Positions 1-9,366 are shown, counted from the stretch's first letter. The stretch: DNA of 64,000 nucleotides from Gemmatimonas groenlandica (GCF_013004105.1 NZ_CP053085.1:62001-126000); one strand, 5' to 3'. A program made the numbers and translations. Notes: generated from the letters alone by a model not told the origin.

Positions 1-224
1 CTTCGAACATTGCTGCAAGTGTCGCGCGGTCGCTTGCTCCCGCCGGCGAGCTAGGTCGCTGAGGCGCGTGCTGGTGTCTCGGGTATCTGGCTGGGCGACT
101 GCGATCTACATCCTTGGAGGTAGCCGTTGATCATCAGGACGGGTCATGCGATTGGCGCCGTCCTGCGCGATGATTCACCGTCCGTCACACCACGCGTCCA
201 CGTGAACCCGAGCGCAAGACTGCC

Positions 225-758
225 ATGCTACTGCTCTCATCGCCTGTTCCCAACGTGGGAGCGTCCGCCCCGGACTTCGAGCTGCGGATGACACCGCAGC
301 GTAGTCTACGACTATCGAGTCTCCGCGGTCGTCCAGTGGTGTTGGTGTTCTACCCAGCGGACTGGAGCCCGGTGTGCGGAGACCAGCTCACTCTGCTGAA
401 CGAAGTACTTCCGGAATTCGAGCAACTCGGGACCGTACTGCTCGGCGTCTCCGTCGATGGTGCATGGTGCCACGGAGCGTATGCGGGTGAGCGTCGCATC
501 CGATTTCCACTGCTGGCTGACTTTGAGCCGAAGGGTGAAGTCGCGCGAGCATACGGAGTGTTTCGCGCAGAGGACGGCACCAGTGAGCGCGCGCTGTTCG
601 TGATCGACGCTGCGGGTGAGGTTCGCTGGCGTCATGTCGCCCCGGTCAACGAAAATCCTGGCGCCGACGGAATTCTCACCGCGCTCGAGCAGATCGTGGC
701 GCGGATCCCGCTGATGCCAGCCGAGACCGATCGGCACGTGCGGGAGGCGATCGTATGA
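225..758 (+). CDS. Peroxiredoxin (AhpC/TSA, AhpE-like)
   Basis: Thiol peroxidase expected to reduce hydrogen or organic peroxides in the cytoplasm. The thioredoxin-fold core has the peroxidatic block YPADWSPVCGDQ with the catalytic Cys at residue 51; the usual TPVC is SPVC here. A second Cys at residue 82 (WCHGAYA) could be a resolving thiol. The segment FPLLADFEPKGEVARAYGV is the signature of the AhpE-like branch. No signal peptide is visible. At 177 residues it is slightly longer than typical (about 150-160). The stop overlaps the start of the next gene by 4 nt (ATGA), so the two are probably translated together as a redox pair. No strong ribosome binding site precedes the ATG at 225, so the exact start is less certain than the family. 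Confidence 0.88.
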   Translation: MLLLSSPVPNVGASAPDFELRMTPQRSLRLSSLRGRPVVLVFYPADWSPVCGDQLTLLNEVLPEFEQLGTVLLGVSVDGAWCHGAYAGERRIRFPLLADFEPKGEVARAYGVFRAEDGTSERALFVIDAAGEVRWRHVAPVNENPGADGILTALEQIVARIPLMPAETDRHVREAIV

Positions 759-1330
759 GCCTCACACCGCTCGTCACTTCACGTGACCATCAGCTCGGAG
801 TGGCCGACGCGCTCGTCACGCTCGTCGAGTATGGCGACTACGAATGTCCGCACTGCGCGCGGGCACACCCTGTCGTCAAGGAGATGCAGCGTCGTTTCGG
901 AGAGCACTTGCGGGTCGTGTTCCGGAACTTCCCGTTGGCGCAGGTCCACCCCTTCGCACTGCACGCGGCGGAAGCGGCGGAGTGTGTGGCGGTCCACGGT
1001 GGCGAGGATGCATTTTGGCGAATGCACGACGCACTGTTCGAGCACCAGCAGGATTCCCCAACCTCCCTCGCCGACGAGCGTCTCGCGGCGTATGCCGAGG
1101 CGGTTGGGGTCGATGGTGCACTTGTTGTCCGAGACCTCGCGAACCAAGCACACCTGGATCGTGTACGTGAGGACTTCAGGGGCGGAGTGCGGAGCGGCGT
1201 GAACGGAACACCGTCGTTCTTCGTGAACGGAGAGCGTTACGACGGCGACTGGACCGATGCAGAGCACTTCGCATCCGTGCTCGGACGTGCAGCCAAAGAG
1301 CGTGGGCGATCGATGACCGGCATGCGCTGA
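755..1330 (+). CDS. DsbA-family thioredoxin-fold oxidoreductase
   Basis: Thiol-disulfide oxidoreductase of the DsbA/Thioredoxin_4 type (as in Na+/H+ antiporter-associated DsbA proteins). The active site CPHC is at residues 31-34 after VEYGDYE, and a cis-proline motif NGTPSFFVNG lies near residue 150. The helical insertion between them contains the PLAQVHPFALHAAEAAECV stretch typical of the family. No signal peptide is seen, so a cytoplasmic role is likely. It starts inside the stop codon of the peroxiredoxin, consistent with a two-gene operon in which this protein may act as a reductase or partner for the peroxiredoxin; that pairing is inference. Confidence 0.88.
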   Translation: MSLTPLVTSRDHQLGVADALVTLVEYGDYECPHCARAHPVVKEMQRRFGEHLRVVFRNFPLAQVHPFALHAAEAAECVAVHGGEDAFWRMHDALFEHQQDSPTSLADERLAAYAEAVGVDGALVVRDLANQAHLDRVREDFRGGVRSGVNGTPSFFVNGERYDGDWTDAEHFASVLGRAAKERGRSMTGMR

Positions 1331-1427
1331 ATGAACCGACGGCGTAGAATCAGGCGTACGCCGGCGTGAACGTGCATTACCAAGTGGCGCGCGTTCGTGC
1401 GGGTCACAGGCCCTTGCAGGAGGCGAA

Positions 1428-4400
1428 ATGAGCGGTCCACCCGCGAGGCGCGCGGCATTGCTGCTGTGCCTGAGCCTCGTGCCAGCACGGGCGCATGCGC
1501 AAGTCGACAGCGAGCGTCGCATGCCACTGTCGACGCCGGGTTTCTGGCATGCCCATCATACCGTCTGGCGGCTCGGTCCTGACGTCCCCGTCAGCGATCT
1601 GGCGCGCTTTGCCCGAACGTCGGATGGGTATCTCTGGATTTCAGCAGACACCGCTCTCGTCCGCTTCGACGGGGTACGCTTCGCCATGCTCAACGGGCAG
1701 CACGTGCCTGCATTGCGGAACAGTGAGCGTGGGGACGGGGCGTTCGTTCCGAAGTTCGTGGATCGTGCCGGTCGTCTCTGGATCATGCGCCCGGACGGCG
1801 GTGTCGTCACCTACGCCGACGGCGTCTTTCGCGAAGTGCTGACGTCGCCCCCACCCATCCGATATCGCCTGCTGTTCCAGGATGGTGCCGGGACGATATG
1901 GGTTCGTCGGGACTCCGCCCGTCGCCAGGAGATGATGCAGTGGGATGGCCGCCGATTAGTCGCTGGTCGTTGGCCTGTCGGGGTCCCGGACACCGGGATC
2001 TTCAACGTCATCGCAGATACCGGCAGCGGCATGTGGGTGGGTACGCGTCGCCAAGGACTGTGGCACGTCACGCCTGCCGGCATCCGCGAATATCCCCCGC
2101 CTACGCTCACACCGCAAAGTCCGCCGTCGAGCAATCTCTTTCCGTACTTGCAGACCCGCGATGGCACCGTGTGGGTGCAAGCGTCCGCAGGACAATCCGG
2201 CCTGTATTTGCTGCGAGACGGTCTATGGTCTCCGGGGGGCGTCAAGAACGGAGGGCCGCCCGTCGGAATATCGGATGTCGTCGCGCTGCCTGCGGATGAG
2301 CGCCTGACCCAGGGCGACGTGTACGTCGGCACGCGCGGCCGCGGCGTGCTGCGATGGCGTGGAGGTCGATGGGAAACCAGGGCGGGGACGGGAGGAGACC
2401 CCGCTGGATCGGTGGCGCACGACCTTCACGTGGATCCAGATGGCACGCTGTGGGCCTCGACCGACCTCGGTATCGAGCGGTTCCGACGTTCGGCCTTCGT
2501 GACGCTTGGGCCGCGCGACGGGCTGCCGTTGGATGTGCCGTACGAGATCGGTGCGGACGCGTCAGGCGCGATCTGGGTGAGTAGTAGGGACGACGATCTT
2601 TTCCGACTCTCGGGCGGCGCGGTGTCCAATCTACCCGGGCCGATGAAGGCCCAACGTATTTCGCTGCCGCGCGGCATGCAGCTGCAGCTGCTGCGCATCG
2701 GCCGTGATGCGGCCTACGTCGCACCGGCCGACGGCGGACTTATACGCGGCAACCCGCAGCGCGTACGCACATACGGTGTATCCGATGGCATGCCGGCGAT
2801 TCGCCTTTGGAGCGCCGCCGAGGATGCCACTGGCGCCGTCTGGGTAGGCGTCAACGGCAAGGGCGGAGGGCGTCTCGACGGGACGGGTTATCACGCCGTT
2901 TCGGCACCGGATGGGAAGCCGCTGGTGTCTGCCCGATTTCTGGCCGGCGAAGGAGGTCGCTTCGTGGCGATGGCCGACCCTGAACGACCGACCGCGTTCT
3001 CCGCGCGTGCCGATGGAAGCCTGCAACCGCTGGACGCACTCACGCCGCTTCAGCGGCCCCTGGACACATTCGCGGTTGAGGGGGTCGATTCGCTGTGGGG
3101 TGTCGTCCGCACAGCCCCCCCGGCTCTGATCAGGGTCGCGGCCGGCCACGCGACGGAAGTACCGCTGGGTACATTGCCGGCCGGTTTGAGTGGGCACGAC
3201 GCCGAGATGCTGGTCTCCGGTGGTGCGTTGTGGTTCGGCAGCGGAACGGGCGTGGGTCGTTTTCCCTTGGCGGCACTGCATGCCGCCGCCGATCACCATG
3301 GCTCGGCGCCACGCCCGCAAATGTTCGGGGTGCCAGACGGTCTCGTGGCCCCGCAGCTGCCGCCGTACGGGCGAATGCTCATGGCGCGTGCGCCCGACGG
3401 ACGTATTTGGGTGAGCACACCGGCGGGACTCGCCGTGGTCGATCCACGGCACGTGCCCACGAACAGCGCGCCACCGCCTGTTCACGTCGAGGAAGTCGAG
3501 ATCGACGGTCGCGTCGTCCCCCGCGGCGATTTGCTCAGACTCGCGGCGAATCCGCACCGACTCACGATCCATTTCACGGCGGCGACCCTGCGCATGCCCG
3601 AGCGTGTTCGCGTGCAATATCGTCTCGACGGCGCGGACAGCGGATGGGTAGAGGGCAGTCTGCCGCGTGAGGCGACTTACACGCAACTGCGCCCCAATCA
3701 CTACCGGTTTCGCGTCCGTGCATGGAACGAGGATGGCGTGCCCAGCGCGAAGGAGGCGACACTCGAGATGCGGGTGTTGCCCGCGTGGTATCAGACGTGG
3801 TGGGCGGCGGCGTTGTGGGCGACCGGCATTGCGGGCGCAGGTGCGTGGGCAGCGGTATCGGTTGGGCGCGTACGGCGCCGGCGCGCCGAGATGACGTCAC
3901 AGGCGGTCATCGCCGAGCGCGTGCGCGTGGCGCGCGAACTGCACGACACGTTGCTGAGCGACATGGCTGGTATTGCCATGCGCCTCGACGCGGTCACGGC
4001 GCAGGCCGTCACGTCACCGCAGCTCGCCACTGCCGTCCTCCCGGAGCTTCGCGATCAGGCGCACCGCACACTCGACGAAACACGGGAAGCGGTGACGGCG
4101 ATGCGCGTGACGGCCGGCGACGTAGTCCCGTTGTGGTCGTATCTGGCGAACGTAGCCCAGCGCCTATTTGCCGACGTAGCGGTGCGCGTCGAGGCGCGAC
4201 ACACCGGTACACCAGTACGATACGCGCCCGAGGTGGAGACCGAGATCATTCGTATCGCATCCGAAGCGTTGAACAACGCGCGGAACCATTCCGGATGTCG
4301 TAACCTGACGTTGAGCTGCGCGTATTCGCGCAATGGCCTCGTCGTTACTGTACACGACAACGGAGCTGGGTTCGACGCGCGCGATGACCGCGATGACGGA

Positions 4401-4523
4401 GATAGAAGACGACACTGGGGCTTGGTGGGTATGCGCGAGCGCGCATTAGCGATTGGCGCCACGCTCAGCATCGCAAGCTCACCGGGTGCGGGGACGACGA
4501 TTCGGCTTCATGTCCGTGCGTAA
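1428..4523 (+). CDS. Propeller/Y_Y_Y sensor histidine kinase (paralogue 1)
   Basis: Membrane-bound two-component sensor kinase of 1031 residues. Order: signal peptide ending near residue 24 (ARAHAQ), periplasmic two-component regulator propeller repeats (about 45-660, recurring SDGYLW, WVGT and RFDGVRF), a Y_Y_Y domain (about 705-783, VQYRLDG and YRFRVRAWNEDG), one membrane segment (about 789-812), then a HisKA_3 dimerisation domain with phospho-acceptor His839 in RELHDTLL, and an HATPase domain with N box SEALNNARNHS, D box DNGAGFD and GMRERA. The start ATG follows GGAGG about 7 nt upstream. No response regulator is adjacent. The gene is a close paralogue of the kinase starting at 25337. Ligand unknown. 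Confidence 0.9.
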   Translation: MSGPPARRAALLLCLSLVPARAHAQVDSERRMPLSTPGFWHAHHTVWRLGPDVPVSDLARFARTSDGYLWISADTALVRFDGVRFAMLNGQHVPALRNSERGDGAFVPKFVDRAGRLWIMRPDGGVVTYADGVFREVLTSPPPIRYRLLFQDGAGTIWVRRDSARRQEMMQWDGRRLVAGRWPVGVPDTGIFNVIADTGSGMWVGTRRQGLWHVTPAGIREYPPPTLTPQSPPSSNLFPYLQTRDGTVWVQASAGQSGLYLLRDGLWSPGGVKNGGPPVGISDVVALPADERLTQGDVYVGTRGRGVLRWRGGRWETRAGTGGDPAGSVAHDLHVDPDGTLWASTDLGIERFRRSAFVTLGPRDGLPLDVPYEIGADASGAIWVSSRDDDLFRLSGGAVSNLPGPMKAQRISLPRGMQLQLLRIGRDAAYVAPADGGLIRGNPQRVRTYGVSDGMPAIRLWSAAEDATGAVWVGVNGKGGGRLDGTGYHAVSAPDGKPLVSARFLAGEGGRFVAMADPERPTAFSARADGSLQPLDALTPLQRPLDTFAVEGVDSLWGVVRTAPPALIRVAAGHATEVPLGTLPAGLSGHDAEMLVSGGALWFGSGTGVGRFPLAALHAAADHHGSAPRPQMFGVPDGLVAPQLPPYGRMLMARAPDGRIWVSTPAGLAVVDPRHVPTNSAPPPVHVEEVEIDGRVVPRGDLLRLAANPHRLTIHFTAATLRMPERVRVQYRLDGADSGWVEGSLPREATYTQLRPNHYRFRVRAWNEDGVPSAKEATLEMRVLPAWYQTWWAAALWATGIAGAGAWAAVSVGRVRRRRAEMTSQAVIAERVRVARELHDTLLSDMAGIAMRLDAVTAQAVTSPQLATAVLPELRDQAHRTLDETREAVTAMRVTAGDVVPLWSYLANVAQRLFADVAVRVEARHTGTPVRYAPEVETEIIRIASEALNNARNHSGCRNLTLSCAYSRNGLVVTVHDNGAGFDARDDRDDGDRRRHWGLVGMRERALAIGATLSIASSPGAGTTIRLHVRA

Positions 4524-4675
4524 CGCCCCGCGCTGAGCGGCCGAGCCGCGGAGAGCGCACGAAGCTATGGCCGAAGAGGTATTGCCTGTGCGAATTGGAA
4601 TCGGCAACTATCTGCGCACGGCGCTTTGTCAGACTACATGCGTGATGCAAGGAATCCCTGGAAGGAGTGGCCCAC

Positions 4676-5317
4676 ATGGTGTTGCATGTCGCCGGTATCT
4701 GGCGTTATCCGGTGAAGACGTTGGCTGGCGAGTCGCTGCACACCACCCACGTGAGCTCTGACGGTATTCCCGGCGACCGTGTGATCCAGGTCTATGGGCC
4801 GGAGGGCGTGAGGACCGCGCGACGTCAGTACAAGCTCCTCGGTCTGCACGGGTCACTCGATGCCGACGGTCGGCCACGCATTGACGGCAACCCGTGGAAC
4901 AGCGCGGCGGCGCTTGCGGCGGTGCAAGAGGTCGCAGGAAGTGATGCGGAACTGGTAGAGTATCACGGCATCGACCGCTTCGACATCTTGCCACTCCTCG
5001 TCGCTACTGACGGAGCCGTCGCCGCATTCGGGCGTGACGTGCGTCGACTGCGCCCCAACATCCTGATCGGTGGCGTCACGGGGTTGGCGGAGCGGACCTG
5101 GGAAGGCGCCGAACTGCAGATCGGCGACGTGATCATCGAGCTCGACTCCCTCCGCGCGCGCTGCCCGATCACCACGGTCGACCCCGATACGATCACGCGC
5201 GATCCCGAGGTACTGCGGGATATCGGGCGGCGATTCGGGGGGCGTATTGCCCTCAATGCGCGAGTCTTGCGGCCCGGCAACATACGCGTTGGTGATCGCG
5301 TGACCCTGGAATTGTGA
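4676..5317 (+). CDS. MOSC domain protein
   Basis: MOSC-type protein (molybdenum cofactor sulfurase C-terminal fold) of 213 residues. An N-terminal MOSC_N-like barrel begins GIWRYPVKTLAGESL and the C-terminal part carries LRPNILIGG and the conserved Cys motif RARCPITTVDPDT, where the Cys normally handles sulfur or binds molybdopterin cofactor. This resembles YcbX/mARC-like proteins, which reduce N-hydroxylated compounds, but a [2Fe-2S] domain is absent. The ATG at 4676 is preferred over the in-frame GTG at 4667 because AAGGAG at 4662-4667 lies 8 nt before the ATG but overlaps the GTG. It stands alone between a kinase and an NTF2-like gene. Confidence 0.82.
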   Translation: MVLHVAGIWRYPVKTLAGESLHTTHVSSDGIPGDRVIQVYGPEGVRTARRQYKLLGLHGSLDADGRPRIDGNPWNSAAALAAVQEVAGSDAELVEYHGIDRFDILPLLVATDGAVAAFGRDVRRLRPNILIGGVTGLAERTWEGAELQIGDVIIELDSLRARCPITTVDPDTITRDPEVLRDIGRRFGGRIALNARVLRPGNIRVGDRVTLEL

Positions 5318-5407
5318 ACCGCGCCGTGACGCTACGACGTTTGAGGTTTGAACACCAACGCAGCGTCTCATTCAGACCGGCATCCAATCACAGATAGGAG
5401 ATTCAAC

Positions 5408-5821
5408 GTGACTGACACGACCAGCAGCATCGGTGCACTCGCCGAACAGTTCCTGCAGTGTGTAGGAAATCGTGACGCCGAAGGCGCGGGCGCGCTCTTC
5501 GCCGATCGTGTCGACTGGTATGTTGGCGGCAATCCCGCGCTTGCCTGGACCGGCAGGCGCTCACGCGGCTCGGATGTCACCGCGTTTCTGAACACCATGT
5601 GGCCTCACTTCAGGGCTGGTGCAAGTACGGCGACGCTCGAGCAGTCGATCATCAACGGCGACGACGCTGTGATCTTCGCGTCTTTTGTCCACACCGCCGA
5701 TAATACCGGACGTCGGTTCGAGACGCCGGTGGCGATTCACCTGCGGGCAAGTGCCGGTCGCCTGGTGCTCATGCATCTTTACGAAGACACTTGGGCGGTG
5801 TCTCACGCCTTTTTCGACTAA
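5408..5821 (+). CDS. SnoaL/NTF2-like protein
   Basis: Small cytoplasmic protein of 137 residues with the cone-shaped SnoaL/NTF2 fold: an N-terminal helix (LAEQFLQCVGNRDAEGAGALFADRVDWYV) followed by beta strands with RGSDVTAFL and the end motif HLYEDTWAV. Such proteins are often isomerases, cyclases or ligand binders; the substrate cannot be deduced. GTG at 5408 is chosen as start because TAGGAG sits 7 nt upstream, whereas the earlier in-frame TTG at 5348 has no such site. The next gene downstream is on the opposite strand. Confidence 0.78.
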   Translation: MTDTTSSIGALAEQFLQCVGNRDAEGAGALFADRVDWYVGGNPALAWTGRRSRGSDVTAFLNTMWPHFRAGASTATLEQSIINGDDAVIFASFVHTADNTGRRFETPVAIHLRASAGRLVLMHLYEDTWAVSHAFFD

Positions 5822-5897
5822 GTTCGGTCAGCCCGTGACGCTGAGCGCCGGTGACAAGATTGCCTACAGGGAGATGTCGAGGTGGCCGGAGAGTGCG

Positions 5898-6416
5898 TTA
5901 TCGAAGTTCTGGATGCGCAGTGCTGTCGTGCTTCTCGGCAGTCGGCAGGAACACCGTCGGCGGCGCGGAAACGGGAACGGTGAACGACACCGTTTTGCTG
6001 GTGATGACGCGATGCGTCGGATCGGCGAGTTCGAACAGCACCCGGTGCGGGCCGGGTAGCAGGCCGACGAGGATGACCGTCTCACCGCTCGCATCTACGA
6101 AATGCCACGGCAGGTCATCGACGGTGATGTGCACGTGCGCGACGCGCGGCGAAACGTCGAGCGCACCGGCGCCGAACACCGGCACGATGCGCGCGTGTTC
6201 CGCACGGTACTGGATGAATACCAGCCCACGCTTGAGTTGCGCGGAGAGCGGCGGATCAACGATCAGCTTCGGCGCCGGTTCGTTGGTGATCGCGACGAGC
6301 GGGGACGGGCCCTTGATGTCACGGGCGCTTGCCGCCTGCGCCGAAGACAGACTCGGGGTGGCGCCTATTGAAACAGTCATGGCCATGGCGGTGAGAAGGC
6401 GAAGAGGTCGGTGCAT
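5898..6416 (-). CDS. Secreted DUF6130-like protein
   Basis: Exported protein of 172 residues. Residues 1-28 form a signal peptide (MHRPLRLL then AMAMTVSIGAT, cleavage near SSAQA). The mature part has VHITVDDLPWHFVDASGE followed by LLPGPHRVLFELADPTH, a pattern I associate with DUF6130-type periplasmic proteins; biochemical role unknown. It is the last gene of a minus-strand cluster, 44 nt after an alpha/beta hydrolase, and probably shares its transcript. The ATG at 6416 is chosen because it puts the signal peptide at the N terminus; the Shine-Dalgarno is weak. Family assignment is from memory of the motif and is only moderately sure. Confidence 0.62.
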   Translation of the reverse strand: MHRPLRLLTAMAMTVSIGATPSLSSAQAASARDIKGPSPLVAITNEPAPKLIVDPPLSAQLKRGLVFIQYRAEHARIVPVFGAGALDVSPRVAHVHITVDDLPWHFVDASGETVILVGLLPGPHRVLFELADPTHRVITSKTVSFTVPVSAPPTVFLPTAEKHDSTAHPELR

Positions 6417-6460
6417 GATGCGTCCAGAAAAAGTGAGGGTGGTTGGCGTCCCAATGGCCA

Positions 6461-7486
6461 TCAGCGATACACGGACGCGATGTCCCACACGGCTGCGGCG
6501 AAGTCGTCCGGGGCTTCTTCCGGCAGGTTGTGGCCGACGCCGCGCACGACGCGGTGCCATCGCCGACCGGTGAAGTGCTTCGCCTGCGCGGAGCCGTCGG
6601 TCGCCGGCACGACCCCGTCAGCGTCGCCATCCATGGTGATCGTCGGTACGGAAATCTGCGGAAGCGACGTGAGCTGCTTCTCGAGACTTGCGTACGCCGA
6701 ATAGCCGTCAGCCAGTCCAAGACGGTGACGGTATGAGTGGATCACAACATCCACGTAGTCCGGATTTTCGAACGCCGCGGCATGCCTGTCGAGTGTCTTG
6801 TCGCTGAACACCCAGGTGGGTGAATTGCGGCGCCACAGTGTTTCCGCGAGTGCTCGGCGATTCGCCTGAAGTCCGGCCCGTCCGCGCGGAGTCGTGAAGT
6901 AGAACTGGTACCACAGACTCGATTCGACCGTCGGCGACAGTGGAGCCGCTGCTCCGGCGATATCCTGAATGAGATAGCCATTCACGGAAACAAGCCCCGT
7001 CACTCGACGCGGGAATAGCGCTGCCGCGACACACGCCGCGCGACCACCCCAATCAAAACCGGCGAGGACAGCGCGATCGATGCGCAACGCGTCCAGCAGC
7101 TCTGTCACATCAGCCCCGATGGCCGCCTGCTGCCCGGAGCGTGGTATGCTCGCTGCGAGGAACCGCGTCTCACCGTGGCCCCGCAGCTCCGGTACGATCA
7201 CTCGACAGCCGCGCTCCGCCAACCGCGCCGCGACCACCTGAAAGCTCGCGGTGGAGTAGGGAAACCCGTGCAGCAAAATGACAGGAATGCCGTCGGGCGG
7301 GCCGGACTCCTCAAAGGCGACATCGAGCACGGTAGTCCTGACGCGTTGCAGAGTCGGTGCGGCGTCGCGTGTACTGCGCTCGACGGAGGCGAATGACTCC
7401 GACGAGTGTGCAGATTCCGCCGCGACGACTCCCGCGACAGCTGTCACGATGAACTGACGACGGTCGCATGCAATTTCTGGTGACAC
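6461..7486 (-). CDS. Exported alpha/beta hydrolase, epoxide hydrolase-like
   Basis: Alpha/beta hydrolase of 341 residues with an N-terminal export signal (DRRQFIVTAVAGVVAA, twin-arginine-like). The fold shows oxyanion-loop HGFPYS (about 73-78), RGHG (102-105), nucleophile elbow GFDWGG with Asp145 as the likely nucleophile, and catalytic His319 in GVGHNLPEE. An Asp nucleophile in DWGG is typical of epoxide hydrolases and haloalkane or haloacetate dehalogenases rather than serine esterases. GTG start at 7486 is preceded by GGGGAGA at suitable distance. It lies 15 nt downstream of another hydrolase (7502-8326) and 44 nt upstream of a secreted protein, so the four genes look like one operon. Substrate unknown. 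Confidence 0.83.
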   Translation of the reverse strand: MSPEIACDRRQFIVTAVAGVVAAESAHSSESFASVERSTRDAAPTLQRVRTTVLDVAFEESGPPDGIPVILLHGFPYSTASFQVVAARLAERGCRVIVPELRGHGETRFLAASIPRSGQQAAIGADVTELLDALRIDRAVLAGFDWGGRAACVAAALFPRRVTGLVSVNGYLIQDIAGAAAPLSPTVESSLWYQFYFTTPRGRAGLQANRRALAETLWRRNSPTWVFSDKTLDRHAAAFENPDYVDVVIHSYRHRLGLADGYSAYASLEKQLTSLPQISVPTITMDGDADGVVPATDGSAQAKHFTGRRWHRVVRGVGHNLPEEAPDDFAAAVWDIASVYR

Positions 7487-7501
7487 GACTTCTCCCCGGT
7501 A

Positions 7502-8326
7502 TCAACGGCTCAGGTTCGCCGCGACCGTGCGTCGACTCGCGTTAGCAGCCGCGTCCAGAATCACATCGGCCACTCGCTGTGGCTGCGACAACATCGGCAC
7601 GTGGCCGGACTTGAGCTTCGTCGTCTTGGCCTGCATGCGCCGCGCCGCGTCGCGCTGGTGCTGCGGCGGGACCATGCGATCATCCGGGATGATGACCCAC
7701 GACGGCTTCGTCCTCCACGCGGCGGCGGTCACCTTCTCGTTGAGAAATCCCGAGTACCAGTCGCCCTGCGTTTCGTACACGAGTTCGCGCTCCGCCATCG
7801 GGATGTCCGGAACGAAGTCCTCGATGACACCCTGATGCGTGATTGTAAGATATCCTGAAGCATCCTTGGGTTGCTGCGCCCCGCCCGGCGTGGGCGGGTA
7901 TCCGCTGATCGCATCGAGGGCAGACTGTCCGGCGTCGGGGATGATCGCGGAGATGTATACCAGACCCACCACCTTGGGGTCGGCACCAGCCTGCGTGATG
8001 ACGACGCCAGCAGACGAGTGCCCGACGAGAATCACGGGCCCATCCTGCCGCGCGATGGCACGCCGCGTCGCGGCCACGTCGTTGGCGAGAGACGTCAAAG
8101 GGTTCTGCACGGCCGTGACCCGAAGCCCGCGTGCACGCAGCAACGGAATCACCTTGGCGTAGCTCGAGCCATCGGCGTAGGCGCCGTGAACGAGGATGAT
8201 GTTCCGGATGGCGGAGGTTCCAGTTTTCGCGCGTGTGGCCTGAGGCACCTGCGCCTGCGCGCCTGCCAGAGCAAGACAAGCGCAGGCGAACTGGGCGACG
8301 AGCGGGTGGAGTAGTCGGGTACGCAT
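7502..8326 (-). CDS. Exported alpha/beta hydrolase (serine type)
   Basis: Alpha/beta hydrolase of 274 residues with a signal peptide (about 1-26, ending AGAQAQ). Motifs: LVHGAYADGSSYAKVIPLL (46-63), nucleophile elbow GHSSAG with Ser104, and catalytic His242 in SGHVPML. It belongs to the family of small hydrolases related to plant hydroxynitrile lyases and methylesterases (VHGA-W/Y, GHS-x-GG, GHVP). The start ATG at 8326 has GAGGAAC about 7 nt before it. It is the second gene of the hydrolase operon, 20 nt after the HSL-type gene. Its sequence closely resembles the C-terminal half of the double hydrolase at 15064-16776, so the two are paralogous. Confidence 0.84.
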   Translation of the reverse strand: MRTRLLHPLVAQFACACLALAGAQAQVPQATRAKTGTSAIRNIILVHGAYADGSSYAKVIPLLRARGLRVTAVQNPLTSLANDVAATRRAIARQDGPVILVGHSSAGVVITQAGADPKVVGLVYISAIIPDAGQSALDAISGYPPTPGGAQQPKDASGYLTITHQGVIEDFVPDIPMAERELVYETQGDWYSGFLNEKVTAAAWRTKPSWVIIPDDRMVPPQHQRDAARRMQAKTTKLKSGHVPMLSQPQRVADVILDAAANASRRTVAANLSR

Positions 8327-8346
8327 GGTCAGTTCCTCGCGGGAAG

Positions 8347-9366
8347 TCAGGTATGTGGATAGAGCGCGTCGCGCAGCGTCGCGACGACCAGGCGGACGAC
8401 GCTGCGCGTCGCCGGCGTGTCTGCGAGCGGATTGAGCATGGCGAAGTCGTGCACCGTCTGGTTGTAGCGCACCGAGGTCACCCGCACGCCGGCCGCGCCG
8501 AGCTTCGACGCATATGCCTCACCCTCATCCTGGAGGATGTCGTCGTCGGTGACGATCAGCGCCTCCGGCAAACCGCGCAGCTGGTCCACCGTCGCACGCA
8601 GCGGATAGGCGTGGTGATCCTCGGTCCCGTCCATGTCCATCAGGTCGAACATCCACCGCATGGTCTTCGCAATGAGCCAGGGACCCTCGCCGAACTTCTG
8701 GTACGAGCTGTCATACGACAGGTAGTCCAGCAGCGGATACAGCAGCACCTGCTGCGAGATCGTCGGACCGCCCCGCTCCTTGGCGAGTAGCGTGATCACG
8801 GCGGACATGTTGCCGCCCACGCTATCACCGGCCACCGCCAGCCGCGACGCGTCAAGCTTCAACTCCTGCGCGTGCTCCACGGCGTACACCATCGCCGCGT
8901 ATGCCTGCTCATTCTGCGTCGGATACTTCGCTGCCGGAGAATTGATGTAGTCCACGAACACGACCGCCGCCTGTACCCCTTCGGCCAGCTCGCGCACGAG
9001 GCGGTCATGCGAAACCGTGTCGCCCAGCACCCAGCCTCCACCGTGGAAGTACATGAGAACGGGCAGCGTCGTCGTTACGCCCGCGGGGCGCACGATGCGT
9101 ACGCGCGTCGATCCGGTGGGACCGACCGGCCATTCCATGTCGGTGATATCCGCTGGACGCAGTGGAATGGGCTGTGATTGCAGATCGGTGAGCGCCTGAT
9201 GCGCGGCTTGCGGACTCAGCGTGTAAAGCGGCGGCACTCCTACGAGGCCATCGATGAATCGCTGCGTCGCAGGCTCGAGACGACTCGGTGCTTCGGGGAT
9301 GTCGGACTTGCGCGGTGCGGCGATGCTGCCTTTGGTCGGGGCGCGCGGTGCGTCGAGCTCATTCAT
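8347..9366 (-). CDS. HSL-family alpha/beta hydrolase (esterase)
   Basis: Esterase/lipase of the hormone-sensitive-lipase group, 339 residues. The HGGGW oxyanion motif is at 108-112, the nucleophile elbow GDSVGG has Ser182, an acid residue is in TDDDILQDEG, and the catalytic His is in QTVHDFAM near 302. No signal peptide, so probably cytoplasmic. ATG 9366 is preferred because AGGAGGAGC lies directly upstream; a longer in-frame start at 9480 has no such support. It is the first gene of a minus-strand operon with two exported hydrolases, suggesting import or periplasmic pre-processing followed by intracellular ester cleavage; that order is inference. Confidence 0.87.
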   Translation of the reverse strand: MNELDAPRAPTKGSIAAPRKSDIPEAPSRLEPATQRFIDGLVGVPPLYTLSPQAAHQALTDLQSQPIPLRPADITDMEWPVGPTGSTRVRIVRPAGVTTTLPVLMYFHGGGWVLGDTVSHDRLVRELAEGVQAAVVFVDYINSPAAKYPTQNEQAYAAMVYAVEHAQELKLDASRLAVAGDSVGGNMSAVITLLAKERGGPTISQQVLLYPLLDYLSYDSSYQKFGEGPWLIAKTMRWMFDLMDMDGTEDHHAYPLRATVDQLRGLPEALIVTDDDILQDEGEAYASKLGAAGVRVTSVRYNQTVHDFAMLNPLADTPATRSVVRLVVATLRDALYPHT

